NCBI GenBank assembly: GCA_028709565.1
Contig: JAQVWU010000167.1
Location: 1-6,690, forward strand
Length of the DNA: 6,690 bases
Reading direction: 5' to 3'
Source: Eubacteriales bacterium
Lineage (GTDB): Bacteria; Bacillota; Clostridia; Oscillospirales; CAG-272
The notes under the pieces: generated by a model
Database searches by the model: none
Seen by the model: the letters and a program-made list of their open reading frames with translations, nothing else
Told to the model about the DNA's origin: nothing
Shown: positions 1-6,217 of the stretch, piece after piece
How positions within the stretch are numbered: position 1 is the first letter of the stretch
How the letters are laid out: each line of letters starts with the position of its first letter
Translations under genes and position numbers: made by a program

Positions 1-483
1 CCCGAAGCCTTTCTCCGCCCCGGTCCGCAGAACGAGGAAAACTGGCTTTACGGAGGAGGCTATCTCGCGGTCGGTATGATTGAGACGAAATCCAATGTCA
101 GCGGCGCCGACAATGAGCTGTCAATCTATATACCCGAGGGAAGAAGCTCATGGAGACCGAACGAGCTGATACGCTATATCATGCGCCTCGACGGCTTTGT
201 GTCCATGCATGCGGGTATCGAACCCAAAAGGGTGGTGACAAAGCCGGTGATCTACACGGGAGAAAATATGGTTATCAATTTCTCCGCCTCCGCATACGGC
301 TTTGTCCAGATCAAAATCAAGGACGACCGCAACAACGAGCTGGTCAGCCCCGAACTGTTCGGAGACAGCACAGGACGGAAGGTTACGTTTTTCAACGGAA
401 AAGCGGGCGAACTGAGCGGCAGACCCGTAACCGTCGAAATCAATATGTCGGATGCGGATCTGTATTCGGTTTGCTTTTTGTGA
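1..483 (+). CDS. C-terminal part of a large glycoside-hydrolase-like (sugar hydrolase) protein, 5' end outside window
   Basis: The frame is open from base 1 to the TGA at 481-483 and gives 160 residues with no start needed. An internal ATG at 76 lies inside the continuous frame with no Shine-Dalgarno site, so it is not the start. Motifs seen in order are ENWLYGGGYLAVGMIET, the ELSIYIPEG strand, an IMRLDGFVSMHAG segment, TKPVIYTGENMVINFSASA and a terminal DADLYSVCFL. From memory, this is the C-terminal beta-sandwich region of large uncharacterised bacterial proteins whose N-terminal part resembles a five-bladed GH32/GH43-type propeller. That propeller lies outside the window, so catalytic residues cannot be checked and the substrate is unknown. 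The next gene, an oxidoreductase, starts 107 bp downstream on the same strand and may share its pathway. The family call rests on motif recall, so the exact enzyme class is uncertain. Confidence 0.8.
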   Translation, partial: PEAFLRPGPQNEENWLYGGGYLAVGMIETKSNVSGADNELSIYIPEGRSSWRPNELIRYIMRLDGFVSMHAGIEPKRVVTKPVIYTGENMVINFSASAYGFVQIKIKDDRNNELVSPELFGDSTGRKVTFFNGKAGELSGRPVTVEINMSDADLYSVCFL

Positions 484-590
484 TATCACATTGATTTTTC
501 CGTATCTCATACGCAGGCATGAAGCGGAATATTTAATAAAATGGGCACGATTTAATAATTAACTTTTGTAATAAACATAAGGAGCATTGT

Positions 591-1697
591 ATGAAAAAAT
601 TAAGGCTTGGGATTCTGGGATGCGGCGCCATTTCAGAGCACTACCTGCGGAGCGCGCGTGACGTATTCAGCGACACGCAGATTGTAACCGCCTGTTCGGA
701 CATTGTATGTGAAAAAGCAATAGCCAGGGCAAACGAATTCGGTGTAAAAAAAGCATTAACACCGGATGAGCTTATGGACGACCCTGATATCGATCTGATT
801 GTAAATTTGACGGTACCGAAAGCGCATGAGGAATTGACAATAGCATGCCTGGAACACGGCAAGCATGTTTACACGGAAAAACCCGTGGCTATGACACGGG
901 ACGGCGCTGAACGTATTATGGAAACGGCCGCGCGGTTAGGGCTGCGTGTCGGATGCGCCCCGGATAGTTTTATGAGCGCGCCGATGCAAACCGCAAAAAA
1001 AATTATCGAAAGCGGATGGATTGGGGAACCAATCGGTGTAACAGCTGTGTGCGCGATGCGGGGCAACGAATACTGGCGTCCCGACGCGGATTTTTTCTAT
1101 CAAAAAGGCGCCGGTCCTATGCTTGACATGGCAGCTTATTATTTCAATGCATTAATCAGCATAATCGGATCGGTTCGCAGTGTTGTCGCGCAGTCACGTA
1201 TAACTTATCCCGAACGTACAATCAAGGTTGCTCCGAGAAGAGGGGATGTGATTAATGTTGAGGTTCCGACTTTTGTTTCGGGTGTATTTGAATTCGACAA
1301 CGGAGCAATCGGCACGTTTATAAACTCGTTTGATATCTGGAAATCCCGCGATTCCTATATCGAAATCTACGGAGAAAAAGGGACACTGATATTGCCTGAC
1401 CCTAACCGGTATGAGGGGGAGGTGCTCATTTCGCGTTACGGAGACAATGAATGGAGAGTATGTCCGCAGCTTAACGAATATTCAAAATATATGCGCGGCG
1501 TTGGCATAGCTGATATGGCGCATGCGATTGCCGACGGATATGAACACCGCGCCGGCATTGAAATGGCATATCATGTAACCGATATCATGCTTGCTTTTGA
1601 AGAAGCCGCCGCAGAAGGAGTTCGTAAAGTGATTTCAAGTAAATGCTCAAAGCCTTCAGGTCTTTGGGAAACGGAGGATACAATATTATGGAAATAG
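591..1697 (+). CDS. Gfo/Idh/MocA family NAD(P)-dependent sugar oxidoreductase
   Basis: This is a 368-residue cytoplasmic dehydrogenase-like protein of the usual family length. The N-terminal Rossmann fold (about residues 1-122) opens with the dinucleotide loop GCGAIS at 10-15 (GxGxxA/S). It carries the family's EKP motif at 96-98 with the catalytic lysine K97 present. The C-terminal alpha/beta domain (about 130-340) holds GAGPMLDMAAYY at 173-184, where D179 and Y183 occupy the usual Asp and His/Tyr active-site positions. Members oxidise or reduce a ring or keto carbon of sugars, inositols or their derivatives with NAD(P). The substrate cannot be told from sequence. The start is supported by AAGGAG at 579-584, 6 nt before the ATG. 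The gene overlaps the following TIM-barrel gene by 10 nt, so the two are very likely translated together and act on one substrate. No convincing promoter was seen in 484-590. Confidence 0.95.
   Translation: MKKLRLGILGCGAISEHYLRSARDVFSDTQIVTACSDIVCEKAIARANEFGVKKALTPDELMDDPDIDLIVNLTVPKAHEELTIACLEHGKHVYTEKPVAMTRDGAERIMETAARLGLRVGCAPDSFMSAPMQTAKKIIESGWIGEPIGVTAVCAMRGNEYWRPDADFFYQKGAGPMLDMAAYYFNALISIIGSVRSVVAQSRITYPERTIKVAPRRGDVINVEVPTFVSGVFEFDNGAIGTFINSFDIWKSRDSYIEIYGEKGTLILPDPNRYEGEVLISRYGDNEWRVCPQLNEYSKYMRGVGIADMAHAIADGYEHRAGIEMAYHVTDIMLAFEEAAAEGVRKVISSKCSKPSGLWETEDTILWK
1672..1677 (+). promoter_or_regulatory. Ribosome binding site that fixes the TIM-barrel gene start at 1688
   Basis: CGGAGG lies 10 nt upstream of the ATG at 1688 and inside the 3' end of the preceding oxidoreductase gene. 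The alternative in-frame ATG at 1643 has no such site and would add 15 residues that do not resemble the family N-terminus. Confidence 0.85.
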
Positions 1698-2524
1698 GAT
1701 GCAGCACTGTATTATTTCGCCAATATGAATTGGAACGGGCGCTTGAGGCAATACGTAAAATCGGTTATGAATATATTGAGACACAAGGAGTCGGTCCCTG
1801 GTGTCAGCATGTAGACATTGAAAAAACAGATCCGATACAGTTTGCGGATTTAGTCAAAAGCTACCGGTTTAAGGGGGTAACCGCGCTCTGGATGCCTAAC
1901 GGCAATATAATATCAAATCCTCAAAGTGTCGACTCAGCAATCAGGTCTCTGGAGTGGGCTGCCGCGGCGGGTATTCCGGTAGTCAATACAGGGGACGGTC
2001 ACAAACCCGATAATGTGAGCAGTGACGAAGCCATGCGGATGCTCGGTGAACGCCTGAATATAATTCTCGATGCCACACCGGCATGCGGTGTTAAACTGGC
2101 TTTTGAACCCCATGGCACGTTTTCACTGACACTCGAAGGTCTCCGTCAAATCATGGCTCTGGCCGGCAGCGATCGTATCGGAATCAACTATGACGGGGCA
2201 AATATACATCGCGCGGGATATGTCGAAAGCAGCCAAAATACCTCAGGCTGGAAAGAAGGCGGTAAAAAAGAAGATGAGGTTGTTGTCCTGAAGGGAATTG
2301 TCGAACGTGTTGTGCATTTCCATGCAAAGGATCTTGATAAGAATAATATTCCTGTCGCACTCGGCACCGGCGAAGTGAAGCTTGCGGCTTGTATTGATAT
2401 ATTGAAAGAAAGCGGCTATAAGGGTGTCATATCACTGGAAACCGAAGGAGATACGGATTTTGACGAAACCGTTGCGTTAGCGGAAAAAAGCTATTCGTTT
2501 TTAAAAACGCACTGCCTTATCTGA
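1688..2524 (+). CDS. Sugar phosphate isomerase/epimerase-like TIM-barrel protein (xylose isomerase-like / AP endonuclease family 2 fold)
   Basis: Read from the ATG at 1688 the protein has 278 residues, the normal length for this single-domain fold. It starts with the typical first strand MEIGCSTVLF and the helix-strand step EAIRKIGYEYIET. Likely divalent-metal ligands sit at the ends of barrel strands: E140 in LAFEPHG, D169 in INYDGANIH, H212 in VHFHAKD and E251 in ISLETEG. Residues in LGTGEV (225-230) match the conserved loop of the family. Members catalyse metal-assisted isomerisation, epimerisation, dehydration or C-O/C-C cleavage of (keto)sugars, inositols or their phosphates. Pairing with the overlapping Gfo/Idh/MocA gene suggests the latter makes a keto-sugar that this enzyme rearranges or cleaves (inference). 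Start 1688 is chosen for its Shine-Dalgarno site, and it overlaps the upstream stop by 10 nt. A strong terminator follows 57 bp after the stop. Confidence 0.93.
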   Translation: MEIGCSTVLFRQYELERALEAIRKIGYEYIETQGVGPWCQHVDIEKTDPIQFADLVKSYRFKGVTALWMPNGNIISNPQSVDSAIRSLEWAAAAGIPVVNTGDGHKPDNVSSDEAMRMLGERLNIILDATPACGVKLAFEPHGTFSLTLEGLRQIMALAGSDRIGINYDGANIHRAGYVESSQNTSGWKEGGKKEDEVVVLKGIVERVVHFHAKDLDKNNIPVALGTGEVKLAACIDILKESGYKGVISLETEGDTDFDETVALAEKSYSFLKTHCLI

Positions 2525-2581
2525 TGATACGAGTGTCTCCGATGAAAACATAAAAGATACGCACTATGTAAAAAACACAGC

Positions 2582-2612
2582 AAAGGGTGTCCGCAATATG
2601 GACACCCTTTTT
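2582..2612 (+). terminator. Intrinsic terminator of the oxidoreductase/TIM-barrel unit, possibly bidirectional
   Basis: An 11-bp perfect stem pairs AAAGGGTGTCC (2582-2592) with GGACACCCTTT (2600-2610) around the 7-nt loop GCAATAT. It runs into TTTTT (2608-2612) on the plus strand. It lies between convergent genes. On the minus strand the same stem is followed by a weaker and interrupted T-rich run, so it could also end the transcript of the VanZ-like gene, whose stop is 31 bp away. Confidence 0.92.
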
Positions 2613-2643
2613 GCATATGTTACCGGCAGAGATTGAGCCGGCA

Positions 2644-2943
2644 TCAGACATTCCTTTTCTTAAAAAGCATAATAATCGCCGCAACGCCGCCGGCAGTCGC
2701 CATTCCCGCCAGGGCTCCGGCGAAGTCGATCACAACATCCTTAACCTGAGAGGCCCTGCCGGTGAAGAGCTGTATCGTCTCATCGGTTACCGCCACGGCA
2801 AGGGCGGAGAAGAGCATGAACCAAACTCCCGGTTTGCGTGCCGCCGGCAGGAACCCGAGCGTGAAAAACTCAAGCACATGGGGCGTTTTGCTGATGAAGG
2901 CGATGCTCAGGCATATCAGGATTATGGTTAACGCACGTCTCAT
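2644..2943 (-). CDS. Small VanZ-like membrane protein
   Basis: With the start at 2943 the protein has 99 residues and begins MRRALTIILICLSIAF. Three hydrophobic segments are visible, at about 4-18, 40-53 and 70-94, with a basic KKR near the C-terminus. The VanZ-like signature is clear: a PHVLEFFTLGFL segment (21-32), then TDETIQLFTGR (53-63), then VKDVVIDFAGALAG (67-80). Conserved polar residues are D54, E55, Q58, R63, D69 and D73. VanZ-family proteins are inner-membrane proteins of mostly unknown function; the founding member gives low-level teicoplanin resistance, but nothing here indicates that role. It is shorter than the usual 150 or more residues yet contains the core. An upstream in-frame ATG at 2970 has no Shine-Dalgarno site and would overlap the preceding gene by 17 nt, so 2943 is preferred. 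It is probably co-transcribed with the gene ending 10 bp upstream. Confidence 0.82.
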   Translation of the reverse strand: MRRALTIILICLSIAFISKTPHVLEFFTLGFLPAARKPGVWFMLFSALAVAVTDETIQLFTGRASQVKDVVIDFAGALAGMATAGGVAAIIMLFKKRNV

Positions 2944-2948
2944 ATAAA

Positions 2949-2954
2949 CCTTTT
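2949..2954 (-). promoter_or_regulatory. Weak ribosome binding site for the VanZ-like gene
   Basis: On the minus strand AAAAGG lies 5 nt before the ATG at 2943 and touches the stop codon of the preceding gene. It supports the shorter start and tight coupling of the two genes. Confidence 0.55.
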
Positions 2955-4051
2955 TACCAAACGCGGCCATTGCGTAAGCTGTGTTTCAGCCTGCGATTGG
3001 TATTTTCCATATCGAATGGCCCCCAGCGCATGCCATCCGCCCACCGTTTAAGATGCTCATATTCCGGGTCTTTGGGGTCGGCCAATACACGCAGCAACTC
3101 GGCATAACCACCGGGGCCGCCAACGTCCTCAGGCGGCGCATCGCCCTCAGCCATCAGGCATTGCGGATAGTTGTATCGGTAGTCTTTGATTTCAACCAAC
3201 TTTATTTCGTGGATCCAGTCATCACCAAAGTCATAGTTGTATATGATTTTTTTCCGCTCCGGGAACACCTCGGACAGCAGCACGTCAGCGTCCGAACAGG
3301 TCGTCCCGTCCTCGAATTCATCCTCTTGGGGAGAACCTGCCAGCGTCTGCTTCGGCCGACCGTCGGGACAGGTCTCCGGCAGGAAGTCGTAAAGGTGATA
3401 ACCTTGCCAACAGAACAGCGTTTGCAGCGCAATGTGGAACTGGGAGAAGCTGCAATCCATAGGAATTATAATGCGGCGATAACAGGGCGTTTCCAGCTCC
3501 AGCGTCACGTCGAACACGCCCGCGCGGCATTTATAGGGGCTCTCCGTTCCGTAATGTCCCGCCAAAGCATCAGCCAGCAGTTCATAGGGTGTGCAGTATT
3601 TTTCTATCATCAGATAATCATTATTTAAACGAATCAGAAGTTTACGCTGCAGCACCTCCTCCGGGTGCATTTCTTCGGCAAACCATTTCGCGCGCTCACA
3701 AAATTTGTTCATCCTCGCTACAAAAGAGCTGTTTGCGGTTTTGGTGCAGCTGATTGCCTCACCGCCGTCTGCCATATATCGGTCGATGAGGGTTGGATCA
3801 ATGCGTTCAACCTCCAGACAGGCGCGAATACCCTGTAAAATTAACGAGGCCAGTTCTTTTCGATTCTTTGCCGTCAGACCGTATAAGACAAAACCATAGC
3901 GGGAAGCATTGTTGACCACCGCGATTGCCTTTCTGCGGTTGAGGGTAAGCAGATTGGCGCTCCAGCTAAAGAGCGGATCAATCTCTGTGTTTGCCGCCGC
4001 ACTCGCTTGTCCGAGGTAGTCCAGCAGCTTTTTAGTACAACCTATTTGCAT
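2954..4051 (-). CDS. Two-domain protein: N-terminal DUF6933-like region plus C-terminal plasmid pRiA4b ORF-3-like domain
   Basis: From the start at 4051 the protein has 365 residues and looks cytoplasmic, with no signal peptide or membrane segment. Residues 1 to about 145 begin MQIGCTKKLLDYL and contain LFSWSANLLTLNRRKAIAVVN (27-47, key residues W30, N33, N38, R39, R40) and a YGFVLYGLTAK stretch. I associate these with the DUF6933 family, from memory and only moderately surely. Residues about 178-355 form a pRiA4b ORF-3-like domain (PF07929). It shows VFDVTLELETP at the start, an FSQFHIALQTLFCW segment, the hallmark YNYDFGDDWIHEI (271-283), then APPEDVGGPGGY (305-316) and WGPFD near the end. 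Neither domain has a known biochemical role, so no function is assigned. A longer frame reaches a GTG at 4117, but GAGAGGA sits 6 nt before the ATG at 4051 and nothing similar precedes 4117. The VanZ-like gene follows after 10 bp. Confidence 0.92.
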   Translation of the reverse strand: MQIGCTKKLLDYLGQASAAANTEIDPLFSWSANLLTLNRRKAIAVVNNASRYGFVLYGLTAKNRKELASLILQGIRACLEVERIDPTLIDRYMADGGEAISCTKTANSSFVARMNKFCERAKWFAEEMHPEEVLQRKLLIRLNNDYLMIEKYCTPYELLADALAGHYGTESPYKCRAGVFDVTLELETPCYRRIIIPMDCSFSQFHIALQTLFCWQGYHLYDFLPETCPDGRPKQTLAGSPQEDEFEDGTTCSDADVLLSEVFPERKKIIYNYDFGDDWIHEIKLVEIKDYRYNYPQCLMAEGDAPPEDVGGPGGYAELLRVLADPKDPEYEHLKRWADGMRWGPFDMENTNRRLKHSLRNGRVW

Positions 4052-4057
4052 AGCACG

Positions 4058-4064
4058 TCCTCTC
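4058..4064 (-). promoter_or_regulatory. Ribosome binding site that fixes the start at 4051
   Basis: Reading on the minus strand, GAGAGGA lies 6 nt before the ATG at 4051. It decides against the longer GTG start at 4117, whose extra 22 residues do not look like part of the domain. Confidence 0.8.
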
Positions 4065-4141
4065 ACTTTCCATAATTCACCATTTACACTTTCGCCATAC
4101 CATCTTGTTAACAACACCGGATTGAATAATTTTTGCCAGCC

Positions 4142-4170
4142 ATAATATGGAGTTTATTCATCTGAGTCAT
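4142..4170 (-). promoter_or_regulatory. Candidate sigma-70 promoter for the pRiA4b ORF-3-like / VanZ-like gene pair
   Basis: On the minus strand a -35-like ATGACT (4170-4165, 4 of 6 consensus matches) is followed by 17 bp and a -10-like TATTAT (4147-4142, 5 of 6). It lies in the 143-bp gap downstream of the zinc-ribbon gene and would leave a leader of roughly 85 nt. I see no terminator after the zinc-ribbon gene, so read-through from its promoter is also possible. Confidence 0.35.
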
Positions 4171-4194
4171 ATTGATCTATATTTTTAGCGCCCC

Positions 4195-4878
4195 TTACGG
4201 TAATTTTACGATAATCATCTGATAAACCGACGTTTTCCCGAAGGCGGTCTTCTCATCATAGGATACGTCGATAAAGCGCCCCGGTTCGCCGTACATCTGG
4301 CGGTTGGGCAGGAAGACAAGCTCGAATCCCTTGCCGGGGAAATAAAGCGCCAGGGTGTTCTGGTAAAAAGAGCCCTTGGCGGGACGCATGTGCCATTTGC
4401 CGGGCACAAACTCCGACCCGTCGGCGTTATAGCCGTCATACAGTGTGCAGGTCAGCGTTACGTCAAAGGCGTCCGGTGCCTCGATTACCGCGGTATATTC
4501 GGCTTCCACCGAAAAGTCTTCGCTGCCGTCCTCAAATACCCGCAGCAGCACATACCAGTCCCCCGTAATGTCGGACAGGGGGATTTCGACATCGCCGCCC
4601 GGTTCGTTCACCAGGGTGTAATCGCCCTCGGCGGCGTTGGCTATGTATTCTTTATAGACGTCATATTCGCCGCTCCCCGTGAGCACGATGTCGGGCGCCC
4701 AAAAAATCTTTGCGGCCCACACGAGCAATAAAATCGCGGCTGTCATTATCAAAGCGGTTATAAAGGCCCTTTTCAATGGCTTTTTGGGTTTGGGCCTGCG
4801 CCTGCGTGTGCTCTTTCCGCACGATTCACAGTACAGGCTGTCATCGGGGATCATTTGTCCGCAATTCGGGCATTTCAT
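4195..4878 (-). CDS. Zinc-ribbon, single-pass membrane protein with an extracytoplasmic domain of unknown function
   Basis: The protein has 227 residues. An N-terminal zinc ribbon has two CxxC knuckles, C3/C6 and C17/C20 (CPNCG and CESCG), a form common in Bacillota membrane proteins. A strongly basic stretch follows (about 25-37, rich in R, K and P), then one transmembrane helix at about 38-60. By the positive-inside rule the zinc ribbon faces the cytoplasm and residues 61-227 face outside. The outer part is acidic and beta-rich, with aromatic motifs such as GDWYVLLRVFEDGS and GKWHMRPAKGSFYQN. It does not match a family I can name. AGGAGA (4891-4886) lies 7 nt before the ATG and supports the start. 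A perfect consensus promoter lies just upstream. It faces away from the Gfo/Idh/MocA gene at 5060. Its function is unknown. Confidence 0.88.
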   Translation of the reverse strand: MKCPNCGQMIPDDSLYCESCGKSTRRRRPKPKKPLKRAFITALIMTAAILLLVWAAKIFWAPDIVLTGSGEYDVYKEYIANAAEGDYTLVNEPGGDVEIPLSDITGDWYVLLRVFEDGSEDFSVEAEYTAVIEAPDAFDVTLTCTLYDGYNADGSEFVPGKWHMRPAKGSFYQNTLALYFPGKGFELVFLPNRQMYGEPGRFIDVSYDEKTAFGKTSVYQMIIVKLP

Positions 4879-4914
4879 AGCGTATTCTCCTGTTATATAA
4901 TCTGTTCTGTTATA

Positions 4915-4943
4915 ATTATAAATGTACGGGCATATAATGTCAA
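4915..4943 (-). promoter_or_regulatory. Perfect consensus sigma-70 promoter for the zinc-ribbon gene
   Basis: On the minus strand TTGACA (4943-4938) is followed by exactly 17 bp and TATAAT (4920-4915). Both hexamers match the consensus at all six positions. The predicted transcription start near 4908 gives a leader of about 30 nt containing the AGGAGA ribosome binding site. Confidence 0.88.
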
Positions 4944-4971
4944 CTTGTTATTTCGGGCGCGAACCATATTT

Positions 4972-4990
4972 ATGCAAAAAGCCATTGCAT
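4972..4990. promoter_or_regulatory. Candidate operator: 19-bp inverted repeat over a -35 box
   Basis: ATGCAA (4972-4977) and TTGCAT (4985-4990) are perfect 6-bp inverted arms around a 7-bp centre. The right arm is the -35 hexamer of the rightward promoter, so a dimeric protein bound here would block that promoter. No regulator gene is present in the window. A 6-bp match could be chance in AT-rich DNA. Confidence 0.35.
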
Positions 4991-5012
4991 TTCCGTACTA
5001 ATCATATATAAT
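4985..5012 (+). promoter_or_regulatory. Sigma-70 promoter for the Gfo/Idh/MocA gene at 5060
   Basis: TTGCAT (4985-4990, 4 of 6 consensus matches) is followed by a 16-bp spacer and a perfect TATAAT (5007-5012). Transcription would start near 5019, leaving a leader of about 40 nt that carries GGAGG at 5046-5050, 9 nt before the ATG. Confidence 0.7.
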
Positions 5013-5059
5013 TATAATTGTCCGAACATAAATAATCTAAATATCGGAGGAAGATACTC

Positions 5060-6217
5060 ATGAAAAAGATTAAAATAGCCTGTCTCGGAACCGGAGGGCG
5101 GTGCAGGGGGCTTGTGCAGTCCACCTACATCCACCACCCCGGCATCGAATTTACCGCCTTTTGCGATAACGCGGAGGGCGCAGCCGTCAATTTCGCCTCG
5201 GAGTTCAACAAAGCTTACGGCAAATCGGTCCGCGCCTATTTAAGCTATGAAGAACTGATAAAGCACGAATCGTTCGACGCGCTGTTTATCGCCTGCGACC
5301 CGGATATTCAGGTGGATTACGCGTGTGACGCCATGAACCGCGGCATCCATGTCATGACCGAGGTGCCGGCGGCATATACCATAGAGCAGTGCCGCAATCT
5401 GGTCAGTACCGTAAGAAAGACGGGATGCAAATATCAGCTGGCCGAACAGACGCGCTACTGGGATTTTATCCGCCAATGGCGGGAGATGGCGGAGCGCGGC
5501 GAGTTCGGCAAGATAATCTACGCCGAAGGCGAATATCTGCACTACGAGCCCGTATGGGATAATTTCGTGCACATTAAAACGGGGCACCGCGTCCATTCAT
5601 ACGACCCCAAATATTACTCGGACCCCGCATCCAAGCCCTCCTGGCGGGGCAACACCTGGAAAAACCCCATCTACTATCTGCCCCATACCCTCAGCCCGCT
5701 GCTGTCCATAACGGGCGGGCGCATTACAAAGGTATCCTGCCTGGGCACCAGACCCTCCGGGTATGTGTCCGAAGGGCTGGTTGCAAGGGACATCCAGACG
5801 GCGCTCATGTATAATTCCAACGATACGATATTCAGCGTGCGGACCGGATTTACCTCCCCCCACGGACCCAAGGCGGGCACCTACGCCCACTGGTATCAGG
5901 TGAAGGGCACCGAACGCAGCGTGGAATGGGCCCGCAGCACCGCCGACAAACCCAAGATGTGGACGCCGGCGGAGGGCTGGACCGAACACGACTGGACGCT
6001 GGAGAACACCGAAGCCGAGGATTATATCAGGCAGAGCGGTCACGGAGGGTCCGACTGGTATCCCATTCATTATTTTGTCGACGCCATCAAAAACGACAAA
6101 ACGCCCCCGATGGACGTATATAAGTCTGTCGAAACGGCGGCTCCGGCGATATTGGCGGCGGAATCGGCCGACAAAGGCGGGGTGATGCTGGAGATTCCCG
6201 ATTTCAGATGCGAATAA
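5060..6217 (+). CDS. Gfo/Idh/MocA family protein of GH109-like type (EVP in place of EKP)
   Basis: This 385-residue cytoplasmic protein begins KIKIACLGTGGRCRG, a Rossmann dinucleotide loop (GxGGR at 10-14). At the usual EKP position it has EVPAAYT (101-107), so V102 replaces the catalytic lysine. EVPAAYT, a YAEGEYLHY segment (154-162) and a GHGGSDWYPIHYFVDAI block (327-343) recall the branch that includes GH109 alpha-N-acetylgalactosaminidases, which hydrolyse glycosides through a transient NAD+-dependent oxidation. H209 in YLPHTLSP falls near where GH109 enzymes have their catalytic histidine, but the glycine after it in the GH109 motif is not present. NAD-dependent glycoside cleavage or keto-sugar chemistry is plausible and the substrate is unknown. 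Start 5060 has GGAGG 9 nt upstream and a good promoter. The next gene, a transporter-like frame, overlaps its end by 10 nt. Family membership is secure, the GH109 link only suggestive. Confidence 0.93.
   Translation: MKKIKIACLGTGGRCRGLVQSTYIHHPGIEFTAFCDNAEGAAVNFASEFNKAYGKSVRAYLSYEELIKHESFDALFIACDPDIQVDYACDAMNRGIHVMTEVPAAYTIEQCRNLVSTVRKTGCKYQLAEQTRYWDFIRQWREMAERGEFGKIIYAEGEYLHYEPVWDNFVHIKTGHRVHSYDPKYYSDPASKPSWRGNTWKNPIYYLPHTLSPLLSITGGRITKVSCLGTRPSGYVSEGLVARDIQTALMYNSNDTIFSVRTGFTSPHGPKAGTYAHWYQVKGTERSVEWARSTADKPKMWTPAEGWTEHDWTLENTEAEDYIRQSGHGGSDWYPIHYFVDAIKNDKTPPMDVYKSVETAAPAILAAESADKGGVMLEIPDFRCE

Noticed and set aside
480..489. GTGATATCAC palindrome at the stop of the first gene
   Set aside because: Only 10 bp, no loop and no T-tract. 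It is not a terminator and there is no evidence that it is an operator.
1643..1687. Upstream ATG at 1643 as start of the TIM-barrel gene
   Set aside because: No Shine-Dalgarno site, a 55-nt overlap with the preceding gene, and 15 extra residues unlike the family start. 1688 has CGGAGG upstream and a typical first strand.
2623..2641. CCGGC/GCCGG hairpin just after the VanZ-like stop on the minus strand
   Set aside because: A 5-bp stem with a 9-nt loop and no T-tract, too weak to call a terminator.
2587..2931. Plus-strand open frame opposite the VanZ-like gene
   Set aside because: It starts inside the terminator hairpin, its translation is low-complexity and charged, and it is antisense to a gene with clear family motifs.
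2944..2970. ATG at 2970 as start of the VanZ-like gene
   Set aside because: It overlaps the preceding gene by 17 nt without a Shine-Dalgarno site. The ATG at 2943 begins a normal membrane segment after AAAAGG.
2981..3628. 215-residue plus-strand open frame opposite the pRiA4b ORF-3-like gene
   Set aside because: No ribosome binding site and no recognisable motif, while the opposite strand carries conserved domain signatures throughout.
4105..4114. TTGTTAACAA palindrome upstream of the pRiA4b ORF-3-like gene
   Set aside because: A short AT-rich palindrome with no second copy in the window. Chance occurrence is likely.
4052..4117. GTG at 4117 as start of the pRiA4b ORF-3-like gene
   Set aside because: No ribosome binding site, and the extra residues are not domain-like. 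GAGAGGA precedes the ATG at 4051.
5597..6070. 157-residue minus-strand open frame opposite the second Gfo/Idh/MocA gene
   Set aside because: A glycine/proline/alanine-rich shadow of a high-GC coding gene, with no ribosome binding site or family signal.
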